Below are positions 49,233 to 58,450 of a DNA stretch of 64,000 nt, piece after piece. Both the position numbers and the translations under genes were made by a program. Origin of the DNA: Actinomadura syzygii (GTDB lineage: Bacteria > Actinomycetota > Actinomycetes > Streptosporangiales > Streptosporangiaceae); the NCBI RefSeq assembly GCF_008085905.1, contig NZ_VSFF01000010.1, forward strand, positions 372,001 through 436,000, in the 5' to 3' direction. The notes under the pieces are model-generated. The model searched no databases, had not been told where the DNA came from, and saw only the letters and a list, made by a program, of their open reading frames with translations. How positions within the stretch are numbered: position 1 is the stretch's first letter; each line of letters begins with the position of its first letter.

Positions 49233-49814
49233 ATGACCCGACGATTCACCGCCCCTGCCGGCCGCGGCCGGCAGGGACTCGCCGGGACGGCGCTCGCGCT
49301 GGCATTCCTCGCCACCCTGGCCGGCTGCGGCGGCGGCGATTCCGGCGGGTCCAAGGGCGCCGAGGCGGGCGCCTCGTCCGCCGCGTCGCCCACCCCCTCG
49401 TCCGCCGCGCCCACCGGCGCGGAGACCTCGCCGAAGCCGGTCGAGCGCTCCACCGACCCGGCGATGCAGCCCGGGATCAAGGGCGCGCGGCAGGCGCTCC
49501 AGGCGTTCCTGCGCGGGCAGGCGGCCGGGGACCCGGCGGTCTGCCGCTACGTCGCCCCGGGAGAGAAGTTCGTCCGCAGCGACGCGCTCAAGGGCAACTG
49601 CGAACGCGGGGTGCGCAACACGCCGCACCTCGTCCGCCCGGCGGAGCGCGAGGCCCTCCGCACCGTCACGGTGAAGGGCGGCCGGATCGTGGGCGAGGAG
49701 GCGGTCATCCCCTTCTCCGCCCTGCACTGGACGAGCGGCTCCATGGTGGCGAGCACCCTCCAGGACAAGTTCATCCTCCGCCGCGAGAACCAGCTCTGGC
49801 AGATCGTGAAGTGA
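49233..49814 (+). CDS. Hypothetical lipoprotein
   Basis: 193 residues. A signal ending in LATLAGCGGG gives the lipid-modified Cys at about residue 31. A Ser/Ala/Pro/Thr-rich linker of about 40 residues leads to a compact domain (GARQALQAFLRGQAAGDPAV, ... FILRRENQLWQIVK) of unknown fold, resembling NTF2-like or small alpha/beta lipoproteins of actinobacteria. Two Cys residues (CRYVAP, NCERG) may form a disulfide. Confidence 0.78.
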   Translation: MTRRFTAPAGRGRQGLAGTALALAFLATLAGCGGGDSGGSKGAEAGASSAASPTPSSAAPTGAETSPKPVERSTDPAMQPGIKGARQALQAFLRGQAAGDPAVCRYVAPGEKFVRSDALKGNCERGVRNTPHLVRPAEREALRTVTVKGGRIVGEEAVIPFSALHWTSGSMVASTLQDKFILRRENQLWQIVK

Positions 49815-49840
49815 GCCCCGCGAGCCGCCCCGTGAGCCCC

Positions 49841-49866
49841 GTGAGCCTTCGGGCCCGCGGGCTCAC
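49841..49866. terminator. Bidirectional hairpin between lipoprotein and GH16 genes
   Basis: GTGAGCC (49841-49847) pairs with GGCTCAC (49860-49866) around TTCGGGCCCGCG. It lies between two convergent genes and overlaps the stop codon of the minus-strand gene. Three earlier GTGAGCC-like words occur just upstream. Confidence 0.6.
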
Positions 49867-50780
49867 GGCCGGTACATCGCGATCCAGTCGACCGACAGCG
49901 TCACGGGCGCCGTCCGGCTGACGCCGGGCTTCGTCCGCTTGGTGAGCCCGGGGAACCAGTCGAGCTGGACGGCCTGCCCCATCTTCCCCGGCGGCAGCGC
50001 CGCGCGGTCGGACGTGTGGAACGTCTTCCGCCCGTCCATGAACCCGGTCACGCCCCGCGAGTTCCACTCCACCGCGAAGACGTGCCACTTCCGCAGGTCG
50101 ACGCGGACGTGCGCGTCCTTTCGCTGGTGGTTGTCCTCGGGGCCGTAGTGCAGGAAGAAGTTCGTGCCCTCGCGCAGGCCGCGGTCGCCGTAGGTCTCCA
50201 TCCAGTCGATCTCGCCGCCGCCGCCGCGCGGGTCCGTCCCGCCGCCGCCGTTGACCGGCCACAGCAGCAGGTTCGCGTTGTAGCAGGCGCAGCCCCGGCT
50301 CACCTTGACCCGCGCCTCCCAGCGGCCCTCCTTCTGCGCGCCGCGCATCCAGGCGAGGCCGCCGGTGTCGCCGTTGCGCGTCCCGGTGATTCGCAGGACG
50401 CCGCCCTTCACGGTCACGGCGCGGGCGAGGCGGCGTCCCTTTCCGTTGTTGCCCGGCCCCGTGTAGACCTCCCACGCGCGCCGGTCGAGCGTGCGGAACC
50501 CGTCGGCGGCGATCGGGCGCCCCCACCCGTAGCGCTTCGCCGCCGTGGTCGGAACCGGCTTCTTCTTCCCCTTCACGGCGACGGCGTCCTCCTGGCCCTT
50601 GGGACCAGGCTTCGTGTACGAGACGGCCGGGGCGGAGCGCTCCAGCGCGCCGAGCGCGATCGCGCGGGACGGGTCCGGGCCCGGCGCCGACGAGGACGGG
50701 ACGGCGAGCGCGAACGAGCAGCCGGCGGCCACGATCCCGCCGCCGACCGCGGCCATTCTGTTGCGCGGCGGAAAAATCAC
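49863..50780 (-). CDS. Secreted glycoside hydrolase family 16 (beta-glucanase-like)
   Basis: 305 residues from GTG 50780, chosen for GGAGGT five bases upstream. A signal peptide (MAAVGGGIVAAGCSFALAVP) is followed by a linker and the GH16 jelly roll. The catalytic motif EIDWMETYG contains the nucleophile Glu, Asp and acid/base Glu; KWHVFAVEWNSRGVTGFMDG and LSVDWIAMYRP complete the fold. It probably cleaves beta-1,3 or mixed-linked glucans. The gene is next to the two-component pair, which may regulate it. Confidence 0.88.
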   Translation of the reverse strand: MIFPPRNRMAAVGGGIVAAGCSFALAVPSSSAPGPDPSRAIALGALERSAPAVSYTKPGPKGQEDAVAVKGKKKPVPTTAAKRYGWGRPIAADGFRTLDRRAWEVYTGPGNNGKGRRLARAVTVKGGVLRITGTRNGDTGGLAWMRGAQKEGRWEARVKVSRGCACYNANLLLWPVNGGGGTDPRGGGGEIDWMETYGDRGLREGTNFFLHYGPEDNHQRKDAHVRVDLRKWHVFAVEWNSRGVTGFMDGRKTFHTSDRAALPPGKMGQAVQLDWFPGLTKRTKPGVSRTAPVTLSVDWIAMYRP

Positions 50781-50883
50781 GGTGCACCTCCGGGACGAAA
50801 TGAGACGGAGGCCCGGAGAAAAGGCACCGTCCGACGTGTTTTCCATTCGTCCGGAAGGTTATGGCGGGGGCGCGGAACGCCGT

Positions 50884-50900
50884 TAGGGCCCTAGGGCCCT
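50884..50900. promoter_or_regulatory. TAGGGCCC double palindrome, copy 2
   Basis: TAGGGCCCTAGGGCCCT, same 17 bases as at 49025-49041. It lies about 100 bases upstream of the GH16 start and directly downstream of the response regulator gene. Candidate operator for the GH16 gene. Confidence 0.45.
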
Positions 50901-50939
50901 AGCCGCGGCGGCCGCGGACCCCAATCGCGTACGCGCAGT

Positions 50940-51623
50940 TCAGCCGCCGGGCGGCAGCCCGATCCAGGTCACGATGGCGGTGGCCCGGTTCGGCGCGCCC
51001 AGTTTCGCATATATGCGGTTGATGTAGTTCTTGACGGTTTTCTCGGTGAGAAATAGCTTGGCCGCGATGTCCTGATTCGCAAGACCGCGCACGATCAGTT
51101 CCATCACCTCCGCCTCGCGGGCGGAGAGCCCGTACCGGGCGCGCCGCTCCGCCGGATCGGCGGCGGGCGCCGCGGGACGGTCGGTCCGCGCGGCGTCGAT
51201 GAGGGCGGCGCTGGCCGCGTGCGAGAGGGGGTGGGCCCGGTGCCGAACGGTGTCGCGGATGGCGGCGGCCAGCTCGTCCACGGTGAAGGTGTTGTGCACG
51301 AGGTACCCGACGGCCCCGTTGCGGACGGCCGACAGCACCACGTCGGGGTCGTCCACCTGGGTCAGCATGATGACCCGGCTGATCTTGCTGAGCGCGGCGG
51401 CGGCGCTGACGCCGTCCACCCGGGGCATCCGCACGTCCAGCAGGACGACGTCGGGCGTCAGCCGCCACGCCATCTCCTCGGCGGTGCGGCCGTCCCCGGC
51501 CTCTCCCACCACCTCGATGTCGTCGGTCGCCTCCAGCGCGGAGGTCAGCCCGGCGCGGATGAACGGGTTGTCGTCCACGACGAGGACGCGGTAGCGCGCG
51601 TCCGGGGACAGCGGGTCGCCCAT
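50940..51623 (-). CDS. NarL/FixJ-family response regulator
   Basis: 227 residues. Receiver domain: VLVVDDNPFIRAGL (acidic pair), phosphoacceptor Asp in VVLLDVRMPRVDG, then IMLTQVDDPD and KS-type position changed to VGYLVHN. The LuxR-type HTH is GLSAREAEVMELIVRGLANQ followed by DIAAKLFLTEKTVKNYINRI. The ATG overlaps the kinase stop codon, so both are translationally coupled. The Lys expected after the fifth strand (usually GYLLK) is His here. Confidence 0.92.
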   Translation of the reverse strand: MGDPLSPDARYRVLVVDDNPFIRAGLTSALEATDDIEVVGEAGDGRTAEEMAWRLTPDVVLLDVRMPRVDGVSAAAALSKISRVIMLTQVDDPDVVLSAVRNGAVGYLVHNTFTVDELAAAIRDTVRHRAHPLSHAASAALIDAARTDRPAAPAADPAERRARYGLSAREAEVMELIVRGLANQDIAAKLFLTEKTVKNYINRIYAKLGAPNRATAIVTWIGLPPGG

Positions 51624-52870
51624 CAGCCGCTCCCCAGCTCGGCGCCGGCGGGTTCGGCGTCCGCGCCCGCCGCCGGGACCAGCACCGTGATCTCGGTGCC
51701 GCCGCCCGGGACGGAGGCGACCGCGAGCCGGCCGCCCGCGCGTCCGGCCCGCTCGTGCATGCCGACGAGGCCGTAGTGTCCGCCGCGGGCGAGCGCGTCC
51801 AGCCAGCCGGGGTCGTCGGGGCGCCGGGGCAGCCCCCGGCCGTCGTCGCGGACGCGCGCCTCCACCCCGTCCGCGACGGTGCGCGTGACGATCTCGACGC
51901 GGGACGCGTCCGCGTGCCGCCGGACGTTCTCCAGCGCCTCCCGGACGATCGTCACCAGCTCGCGCCGCGCGGGCGGCGGGAGGTCGGCGCCCGGCGCGGC
52001 GTCCACGCCGACCGGGACGCCGGTGCGGGCCTGCCACTCGTCCGCCAGCTCCCGGACGGCCTGCGCGAGCGGCGTTCCGCCCGACTCGTCGCGCAGCTCG
52101 GCGATCAGCGAGCGGGCCTCCCGGGTGGCGACCTGCGCGGCGGTGGCGATCCGCGCCGCCTCCTCGGCGGCCCGGTCCGGCGACTTGCGGAGCCAGGCGG
52201 GCAGGCCGGTCGCCGACAATGCGATCCCGGAGAGCGTCGCGGTCAGCGAGTCGTGCATCTCCCTGGCGAGCCGGGTGCGCTCCTCGGCCGCCATCGCGAG
52301 GGCCTCCATCCGCCAGCGCCGCTCCTCGGCCGCGGCGTGCTCGTCGAACAGGCGGCGCAGGACCGTCCCGACCAGCGCGGCGACGCCGTAGAACACGGGC
52401 AGCACGACGAGCAGCGGCATCGCGACGCGGTGGTCGTCGTCCGGGGCGTTCCGGTAGAGCGCCGTGTAGTACAGGACGGTCTGCTGCGCGCACAGCAGCG
52501 CGGTCACCTGCCACCGGTAGAGCAGCCCGGCGAGGCCGGCGGTCACGACGGTGACGAGGAAGTACGGTCCGAAGATCCCGCCGACGCGCAGCACGGCGTA
52601 GCCGAGGAGCACGTCGAAGGCCAGCAGGGCGGGCTGCTCGAACAGCCGCAGGACGACCTTCTCCCACCCCGCGAGGGCGACCCCCGACACCACGACCGCG
52701 AGGACCAGCACGCCGAGCGCCCACCGGTCGCCGCGGACCTGCCCGTCCATCAGGATCGTCACCCCGACGACGAGCACGCGGAGCTGCATGAGCAGGACGA
52801 ACGTGGTGCCGACCCTGGTCTCGACGGAACGCCGGAGCCCGGGCGGGAGCTGAACACCGGAGTCCGGCAT
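51623..52870 (-). CDS. NarL-family sensor histidine kinase
   Basis: 415 residues from ATG 52870 with GGAGGGG six bases upstream. Five or six transmembrane helices occupy about 20-180 (for example LMQLRVLVVGVTILMDG and ALGVLVLAVVVSGVALAG), with little extracytoplasmic sequence. The HisKA_3 phosphoacceptor is in RLAREMHDSLTATLSG; the ATPase has VREALENVRRHADAS (N box), VRDDGRGLP and GGHYGLVGMHERA. It senses something at or in the membrane and works with the overlapping response regulator. Confidence 0.92.
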   Translation of the reverse strand: MPDSGVQLPPGLRRSVETRVGTTFVLLMQLRVLVVGVTILMDGQVRGDRWALGVLVLAVVVSGVALAGWEKVVLRLFEQPALLAFDVLLGYAVLRVGGIFGPYFLVTVVTAGLAGLLYRWQVTALLCAQQTVLYYTALYRNAPDDDHRVAMPLLVVLPVFYGVAALVGTVLRRLFDEHAAAEERRWRMEALAMAAEERTRLAREMHDSLTATLSGIALSATGLPAWLRKSPDRAAEEAARIATAAQVATREARSLIAELRDESGGTPLAQAVRELADEWQARTGVPVGVDAAPGADLPPPARRELVTIVREALENVRRHADASRVEIVTRTVADGVEARVRDDGRGLPRRPDDPGWLDALARGGHYGLVGMHERAGRAGGRLAVASVPGGGTEITVLVPAAGADAEPAGAELGSG

Positions 52871-52979
52871 CGCGAACCCCTCCATCTGACGGGCGCCGAC
52901 CCTCGTGACGCCATTCATCTTGATCTTGCTGAAGACCGCATAACGAACATTAGCCACTAGGGGACAGGAGATCGCTACG

Positions 52980-54236
52980 ATGCCCACTAATACTCGCGTT
53001 CCCGTTCACGGAAGGACACCGTTGGCGGTCCCGAGGGCGGTGCCACAGCCGGAGGAGGCCCGCGTTCCCGCCGATCTCCTCGCGCTGCTCGGCCGCCTTC
53101 GACAGTGGTCCGGCCTGCCGCTTTCCGAGATCGACGAGCGGCTGCGCGCGGCCGGGGTCGCCGTTCCGGACGGGGCCGCGGGAATGCTCGACGGTGGGAC
53201 GCTGCCGGACCGTGTGCTGCTGTCCGCATTTGTGACCACATGCGGCCTTGTGCCGGAGGAGCGGGACCGCTGGCTGCGCGTCCACGACCGCCTCTGTGCG
53301 CCCGCGAAACCCCCGGTCAGCGGGCCCGCGGGCACTGGAGGCACGGGCAGCGGAGGCACGGTCACGAGGACGGTGGACGGCGACCGGCGCGTCGCCGGAC
53401 GGCCCGCGTTGAACATGGGACCCCAGCCCGCAGTGGAGAAGGCGGTGGAGACGAAGGCGGTGGAGACAGCGAAGGACGAAGCGGCGGACAGGCCCGCCGA
53501 GAAGCCGAGGGAGAACGGGTCGGGACGGCACGCCAGGACGTCGCCGTCGGCGCCCCGGCACCGCCGGACGTCCCGGCGCGTCCCCGCCCCGCACCGGCGC
53601 GTGTCGCTGCTGGTGGCGGCCCCGGCGATCATCACGATCGCGGTGGTGGCGTCGACCCTGCCGGAGCTGCTCGGCGGCGACGGCGGGACCGGGCACCCGG
53701 CCGCGCCGTCGAAGGCGACGGTCCAGCCGAGCCCGAAGGCGGCGCCGCCCACGCCCGGCTGGTACACGATCACGCCGGTGACCGACGACGAGCGGACCGG
53801 CAACTGCCTCTCGGTCATGCCGGACGACCGGTTGAAGCCGCAGCTCGCGCAGGACAAGTGCACCGACGACGACAACCTCCAGCGGATCAAGCTCGTCAAG
53901 GCGACGGGCGCGGAGGGGACGTTCCGGCTCCAGGCGTGGACCCCGGCCTCGAAGCTCTGGTGCACGACCCTCGACTCCCGCGAGAAGGGCTCCCCGCTCC
54001 ACATGGCGGCGTGCGGCGACGACCCGCTCCAGCGGTTCGGGCTGACGCCGTCCACCAGGCAGGTGAAGGCGGGGCGCGTGTTCGACATCGTCCCGGAGGC
54101 GACGCGCGCGGAGGGCATGTGCGTGGGCGTCGACGTCCGGGAGACGGGCGGGCTGCAGGCCGTCCACGCCGAGTGCGGCAGGACCGGGGTCCGCGGGTAC
54201 CTGCTCACGCCCGTCACCGAGCCGCCCGCGTCCTGA
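52980..54236 (+). CDS. Membrane-anchored HTH protein with extracytoplasmic domain
   Basis: 418 residues, AGGAG site, divergent from the histidine kinase. Residues about 25-100 look like an XRE-type HTH (LLALLGRLRQWSGLPLSEID and following). An Ala/Glu/Lys-rich linker leads to a transmembrane helix at about 205-225 (VSLLVAAPAIITIAVVAS). The extracytoplasmic part has paired Cys residues and a beta-trefoil-like ring (GNCLSVM..., WCTTLDS..., CVGVDVRE) resembling a ricin-like domain. Such one-component membrane regulators are common in actinomycetes; ligand and targets are unknown. Confidence 0.75.
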   Translation: MPTNTRVPVHGRTPLAVPRAVPQPEEARVPADLLALLGRLRQWSGLPLSEIDERLRAAGVAVPDGAAGMLDGGTLPDRVLLSAFVTTCGLVPEERDRWLRVHDRLCAPAKPPVSGPAGTGGTGSGGTVTRTVDGDRRVAGRPALNMGPQPAVEKAVETKAVETAKDEAADRPAEKPRENGSGRHARTSPSAPRHRRTSRRVPAPHRRVSLLVAAPAIITIAVVASTLPELLGGDGGTGHPAAPSKATVQPSPKAAPPTPGWYTITPVTDDERTGNCLSVMPDDRLKPQLAQDKCTDDDNLQRIKLVKATGAEGTFRLQAWTPASKLWCTTLDSREKGSPLHMAACGDDPLQRFGLTPSTRQVKAGRVFDIVPEATRAEGMCVGVDVRETGGLQAVHAECGRTGVRGYLLTPVTEPPAS

Positions 54237-54252
54237 CCGGCCCCGCCCGGGG

Positions 54253-57200
54253 TCAGACGTGGTCGCGGAGCCGCTGGCTGACGACCTGGGTGACGCCGTC
54301 GCCGCGCATGCTGACGCCGTAGAGCGCGTCGGCGCCCTCCATGGTCCGCTTCTGGTGCGTGATCACGATGAGCTGGGACGACTCGCGCAGCTCCTCGAAC
54401 ACGGTGATGAGCCGCTGCGTGTTGGTGTCGTCGAGCGCGGCCTCGACCTCGTCCAGGACGTAGAACGGCGACGGCCGCGCCTTGAACACGGCGACGAGGA
54501 ACGCGATCGCGACGAGCGACCGCTCGCCGCCGGACAGCAGCGACAGCCGCTTGACCTTCTTGCCGGGCGGGCGGGCGGCGACCTCGACGCCGGTGGCGAG
54601 CATGTCGCCGGGCTCGGTCAGCGACAGGCTGCCCTCGCCGCCGGGGAACAGCCGGGCGAAGATCCGCTCGAACTCGCGCGCGGTGTCGTCGTAGGCGGCG
54701 GCGAACACCTGCTGGACGCGCTCGTCCACCTCCTTGACGAGGCCGAGCAGCTCCCGCTGGGTCTTCTTCAGGTCTTCGAGCTGGGACGTGAGGAACGCGT
54801 GCCGCTCCTCCAGCGCCGCGAACTCCTCCAGGGCCAGCGGGTTGACCTTGCCGAGCTGGTTGAGCTGACGCTCGGCGGTCTTCGCGCGCTTCTCCTGCAC
54901 CGTCCTGTCGTACGGGGCGGGCAGCGCGTCCTCGCCCTTGTCCGGGTCGGGCGGGACGGGCTGGTCGGGCCCGTACTCGGAGACGAGCGACTCGACCTCA
55001 AGGCCGAACTCCTCCAGGGCCCGCTGTTCGTACTGCTCCAGCCGGAGCCGCTGCTCGGCCCGCGCGACCTCGTTGCCGTGCACGACGTTGACCAGCCGTT
55101 CGAGGGTGCCGGACAGCTCGCGAACCTGCGTCCGGACGACCTTCAGCTCCGCCTCGCGGGCGGCCTTCCCCTGCTCGGCGGTCTCCCTGCGGCGGACGGC
55201 CGCGGCGAGGGACAGGTCGATGCGCTCCAGGGCGGTCCGCGCGCCGCGCAGGACGGCCTTCGCGACGCGGGCCTGCCGTTCGCGGCGGGCCCGGCGCTCG
55301 GCGGCCCGCGACCGCTCCTCCCGCTCGCGGTGCGCGCCGCGTTCGAGGGCGTCGGCGCGTCCCGCGATCGCCTGGACGCGCTCCTCCGCCGTGCGGACGG
55401 AGAGCCGCGCCTCCATCTCGACGCCGCGGAGCTCCTGGCAGCGGGCGTTCAGCTCGTCGCGGGCCTCGGTGTCGTGCCCGGCCTCGTCGGCGACCTCCGC
55501 GGCCTCCTCCGACTCGGCGAGCCGCAGGGCCAGCTCCTCGGCCGCCTCGGTGTCGCGCTCCAGGGACTCGTTGGCCGCGTCGAGCGACTTGGTCAGCCGC
55601 TCCGCCTCGCCCCGCGCGGCGCGGGCGTCGGCCTCCAGGCGGGCGGCGCGCTTGGCCTCCTGCGCGGCCTGCGCGTCGAACTCGCGCAGCCGGGCGCGGA
55701 CGCGGTCGAGCTCGGACTGCGTCGCGTTGACGCCCGCCTGCGCCTCGGTCGCGGCGACCTCGGCGGCCTCCACCGCCGCCTGCCCGGACTGCTCGCGCTC
55801 CAGCGCGCCGGTCAGCTCGTCCCCGGCCGCCAGGGCGGAGGTCTCGGCCGCGGCGAGATCCTCGGTGGCCTCGTCGAGCGTCGCGCGCATCTGCAGCAGG
55901 CCCTGCGCGCCACCGGAGGCCCCGCCCTGGGCCCAGTGCGCCCCGACGAGTTCACCGTCCCGCGTGACGGCCCGCAATGACGGCTCCCGCCGGACGAGAG
56001 CGGCCGCGGCGGACAGATCCTCCACCACGGCCACATCGCCCAAGAGATGCTGAACCGCAGGACGCACGACTTCCGGGACATTCACCGCGTCGACCGCGTA
56101 GTCGACACCCGGAATCCGCCGCCCGTCCGCGACGGGCCCTCCCCCGACCAGCAACCCGGCACGTCCCGCGTCCCGTGACCGCAGCAGCGCCAAGGCGGCC
56201 TCAGCCGTCCCGAGCGACCCGACGGCGATGGCCTCGGCCGCGTTCCCCAACGCAGCCGCAACGGCGGTCTCGTATCCGGCCCGGACGTTCAACAGCGAGG
56301 CAACGGTGCCGATCACGCCCTCAAGCGAGCCGTCGGAGCCCGCCGACAACAGCGCCTCGCCGCCGTCCGCGGCACTGGCGAGCGTGAGGTTCAGCGCCTC
56401 GATCCGCGCCTGGAGCGCGGTGACCTTCTTCTGCGCGGCCTGGTCGGCGGAACGGGCCGCGCCGACCGCCGCGCGGGCCTCCTTGAGCGCGCGGCGCGGG
56501 CCGTCGACGGCCGCCCGCGCGGCCTCGGCGGCGTCCTTGGCGGTGGCGAGCGCCTCCTGCGCGGCCTCGTGCTCGGCGGCGAGCGCCGGGTCCTCGACGA
56601 CGTCGGCCTCGAACGCCTCGAACTCGGCCTGCGCGGTCCCGGCCCGCTGCTCGGCCTCCTCGCGGGCGTCGGCGAGCCGTCCGATCTCGGACCGCCCGGC
56701 CTGCGCCTTGCTGCGCAGCGCCTCGACGCGGCCGCGCAGCCGCGCCAGCTCCTCGCGCCGGTCGGCGGCGGCGCGGGCGGCGGCCTGCAGCCTGCGCTCC
56801 TCGGCGGCGAGCGCGTCCTCGGCGGCCGTCCGCTGGTCGACCGCGCCGGTCAGGGCGTCCTGGGCCTCGTCGAGCGCGGCGCGGAGCATGTCCTCCTGCT
56901 CGCGGATCTCGGCGGCCTCGCGCTCCATGTCCTCGGGGTCGCGGCCGCGCCGCTCGTCCTCGCGCGCCTCGGCGGCGTTGCGGTGCCGCTCCTCCGCGAG
57001 GTCGGCGACGCCCCGCAGCCGCTCCTTGAGCGCGGACAGCCGGAACCAGGTGTCCTGCACCTGGGCGAGCCTCGGCGCGTCGGCGGCCTCCTCGGCCTCC
57101 AGGACGCCCTCGCGCTCCTGCGCCCCGGCGAGCGCCCGCTCCGTCTCGGTGCGGCGCTCCCGGATCGCGGCCTCGTCGGCGGCCTCCTGTTCGAGCTTCG

Positions 57201-57915
57201 TCCGCAGCGTGATGAGGTCGTCGGCCAGCAGCCTGAGCCGCGCGTCCCGCAGGTCGGCCTGGATGACGGCGGCACGGCGCGCGATCTCGGCCTGCTTGCC
57301 GAGCGGCTTGAGCTGCCGCCGCAGCTCGCCCGTGAGGTCCTGGACGCGGGTCAGGTTGCCCTGCATGGCGTCGAGCTTGCGGAGCGCCTTCTCCTTGCGC
57401 TTGCGGTGCTTGAGGACGCCCGCCGCCTCCTCGATCACCGCGCGCCGTCCCTCGGGCCCCGCGTGCAGGACGCGGTCGAGCTGCCCCTGCCCGATGATCA
57501 CGTGCATCTCGCGGCCGATGCCGGAGTCCGACAGCAGCTCCTGGATGTCGAGCAGCCGGCACGGGTCGCCGTTGATGGCGTACTCGCTGGACCCGGACCG
57601 GAACATCAGCCGGCTGATCGTGACCTCGGTGTAGTCGATCGGCAGCGCGCCGTCGGCGTTGTCGATCGTCAGCACGACCTCGGCGCGGCCGAGCGGCGCC
57701 CGGCTGGCGGTGCCGGCGAAGATGACGTCCTCCATCTTCCCGCCGCGCAGCGACTTGGCGCCCTGCTCGCCCATCACCCAGGCCAGCGCGTCGACCACGT
57801 TGGACTTGCCCGACCCGTTGGGCCCGACGACCGCGGTGATCCCCGGCTCGAACTTCAGCGTCGTGGAGGACGCGAAGGACTTGAAGCCGCGCAACGTCAG
57901 GTTCTTCAGATACAC
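54253..57915 (-). CDS. smc: Chromosome segregation protein SMC
   Basis: 1220 residues from GTG 57915. The N-terminal ATPase half has LTLRGFKSFASSTTLKFEPG and VGPNGSGKSNVVDALAWVMG; the signature LSLLSGGERSLVAIAFLVAV and Walker B SPFYVLDEVEAALDDTN are at the C-terminus. Two long Glu/Arg/Ala coiled coils are joined by the hinge at about 520-650 (SLEGVIGTVASLLNVRAGYE). SMC forms a ring with ScpA/B for chromosome organisation. The convergent HTH gene ends 16 bases away. Confidence 0.97.
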   Translation of the reverse strand: MYLKNLTLRGFKSFASSTTLKFEPGITAVVGPNGSGKSNVVDALAWVMGEQGAKSLRGGKMEDVIFAGTASRAPLGRAEVVLTIDNADGALPIDYTEVTISRLMFRSGSSEYAINGDPCRLLDIQELLSDSGIGREMHVIIGQGQLDRVLHAGPEGRRAVIEEAAGVLKHRKRKEKALRKLDAMQGNLTRVQDLTGELRRQLKPLGKQAEIARRAAVIQADLRDARLRLLADDLITLRTKLEQEAADEAAIRERRTETERALAGAQEREGVLEAEEAADAPRLAQVQDTWFRLSALKERLRGVADLAEERHRNAAEAREDERRGRDPEDMEREAAEIREQEDMLRAALDEAQDALTGAVDQRTAAEDALAAEERRLQAAARAAADRREELARLRGRVEALRSKAQAGRSEIGRLADAREEAEQRAGTAQAEFEAFEADVVEDPALAAEHEAAQEALATAKDAAEAARAAVDGPRRALKEARAAVGAARSADQAAQKKVTALQARIEALNLTLASAADGGEALLSAGSDGSLEGVIGTVASLLNVRAGYETAVAAALGNAAEAIAVGSLGTAEAALALLRSRDAGRAGLLVGGGPVADGRRIPGVDYAVDAVNVPEVVRPAVQHLLGDVAVVEDLSAAAALVRREPSLRAVTRDGELVGAHWAQGGASGGAQGLLQMRATLDEATEDLAAAETSALAAGDELTGALEREQSGQAAVEAAEVAATEAQAGVNATQSELDRVRARLREFDAQAAQEAKRAARLEADARAARGEAERLTKSLDAANESLERDTEAAEELALRLAESEEAAEVADEAGHDTEARDELNARCQELRGVEMEARLSVRTAEERVQAIAGRADALERGAHREREERSRAAERRARRERQARVAKAVLRGARTALERIDLSLAAAVRRRETAEQGKAAREAELKVVRTQVRELSGTLERLVNVVHGNEVARAEQRLRLEQYEQRALEEFGLEVESLVSEYGPDQPVPPDPDKGEDALPAPYDRTVQEKRAKTAERQLNQLGKVNPLALEEFAALEERHAFLTSQLEDLKKTQRELLGLVKEVDERVQQVFAAAYDDTAREFERIFARLFPGGEGSLSLTEPGDMLATGVEVAARPPGKKVKRLSLLSGGERSLVAIAFLVAVFKARPSPFYVLDEVEAALDDTNTQRLITVFEELRESSQLIVITHQKRTMEGADALYGVSMRGDGVTQVVSQRLRDHV

Positions 57916-58228
57916 GCGCTAGCAGCCCCCTCCTCCTCGACACCGTCCGACGCACGATACCGGCCGATGCCCCGCGGGGACCGTCACGCAGCCCAAGCAA
58001 GGTCACGCCCGAGCCCCAGAACGGCACAAAAACACCAGAGCGCCATAAACCAAACGCGGCCCGAACCTTGCCCAAATCATGACCCGCCGAGCGCCCCTCA
58101 GGACCCGGTGCACAGAAATGGCGACCGTCCCCACTTGGAGCCATTCAAAGGCCCCCGACCAGCAACAACGCCGATCCGAGGAACCAGCCACAACGCCCGT
58201 CGTGAACGGAGCCCCGAACCGGGGCCCA

Positions 58229-58387
58229 CGGCTCGCGCGGCCGGAGGCGCCCCAGCGCCGGAGGCCGCGCGAGCCGCCGACGCAGGCGACCGCAGCGACG
58301 CCTCACAAACCGCGACAGGCACAAGAAGCCGCCACGGCGTCGTGAGGATCGCCTGCGTCGCGCGGGGGGTCAGGGGGGTCGCCCCCC
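58229..58387 (-). repeat. Structured two-hairpin repeat element, copy 2
   Basis: Hairpin A spans 58229-58276 with 14-bp arms (CGGCTCGCGCGGCC, GGCCGCGCGAGCCG) around the same core as copy 1. A middle stem pairs CGACGCAGGCGA (58278-58289) with TCGCCTGCGTCG (58349-58360), replacing the short CCGCC/GGCGG stem of copy 1. Hairpin B is GGGGGG-TCG-CCCCCC (58373-58387). Relative to copy 1 the outer arms changed on both sides, keeping the pairing. Confidence 0.72.
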
Positions 58388-58390
58388 TCG

Positions 58391-58423
58391 ACAAAACAAA
58401 GGGACGCCACGTCGCGGCGTCCC
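58391..58423 (-). terminator. Intrinsic terminator of the small coiled-coil gene
   Basis: GGGACGCC (58401-58408) pairs with GGCGTCCC (58416-58423); on the minus strand the stem is followed by TTTGTTTTGT (58391-58400). This is a classical hairpin plus T-tract, rare in this window, 28 bases after the stop codon at 58451. Confidence 0.88.
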
Positions 58424-58450
58424 TGTTCACACTGGGATTTCAGGCGCCGA

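Larger units (their letters stand above)
57916..58450. other. 535-base gap before smc with a structured repeat
   Basis: No gene. It contains the second copy of the structured repeat (58229-58387) and a strong terminator for the small coiled-coil gene (58391-58423). The left part (57916-58200), including an A-rich stretch near 58010-58080, should hold the smc promoter. Confidence 0.65.

Noticed and set aside
50884..50900. TAGGGCCC palindrome as a rho-independent terminator of the GH16 or response regulator gene
   Set aside because: There is no T-tract, and the same sequence also occurs upstream of genes at 49025, so an operator is a better guess.
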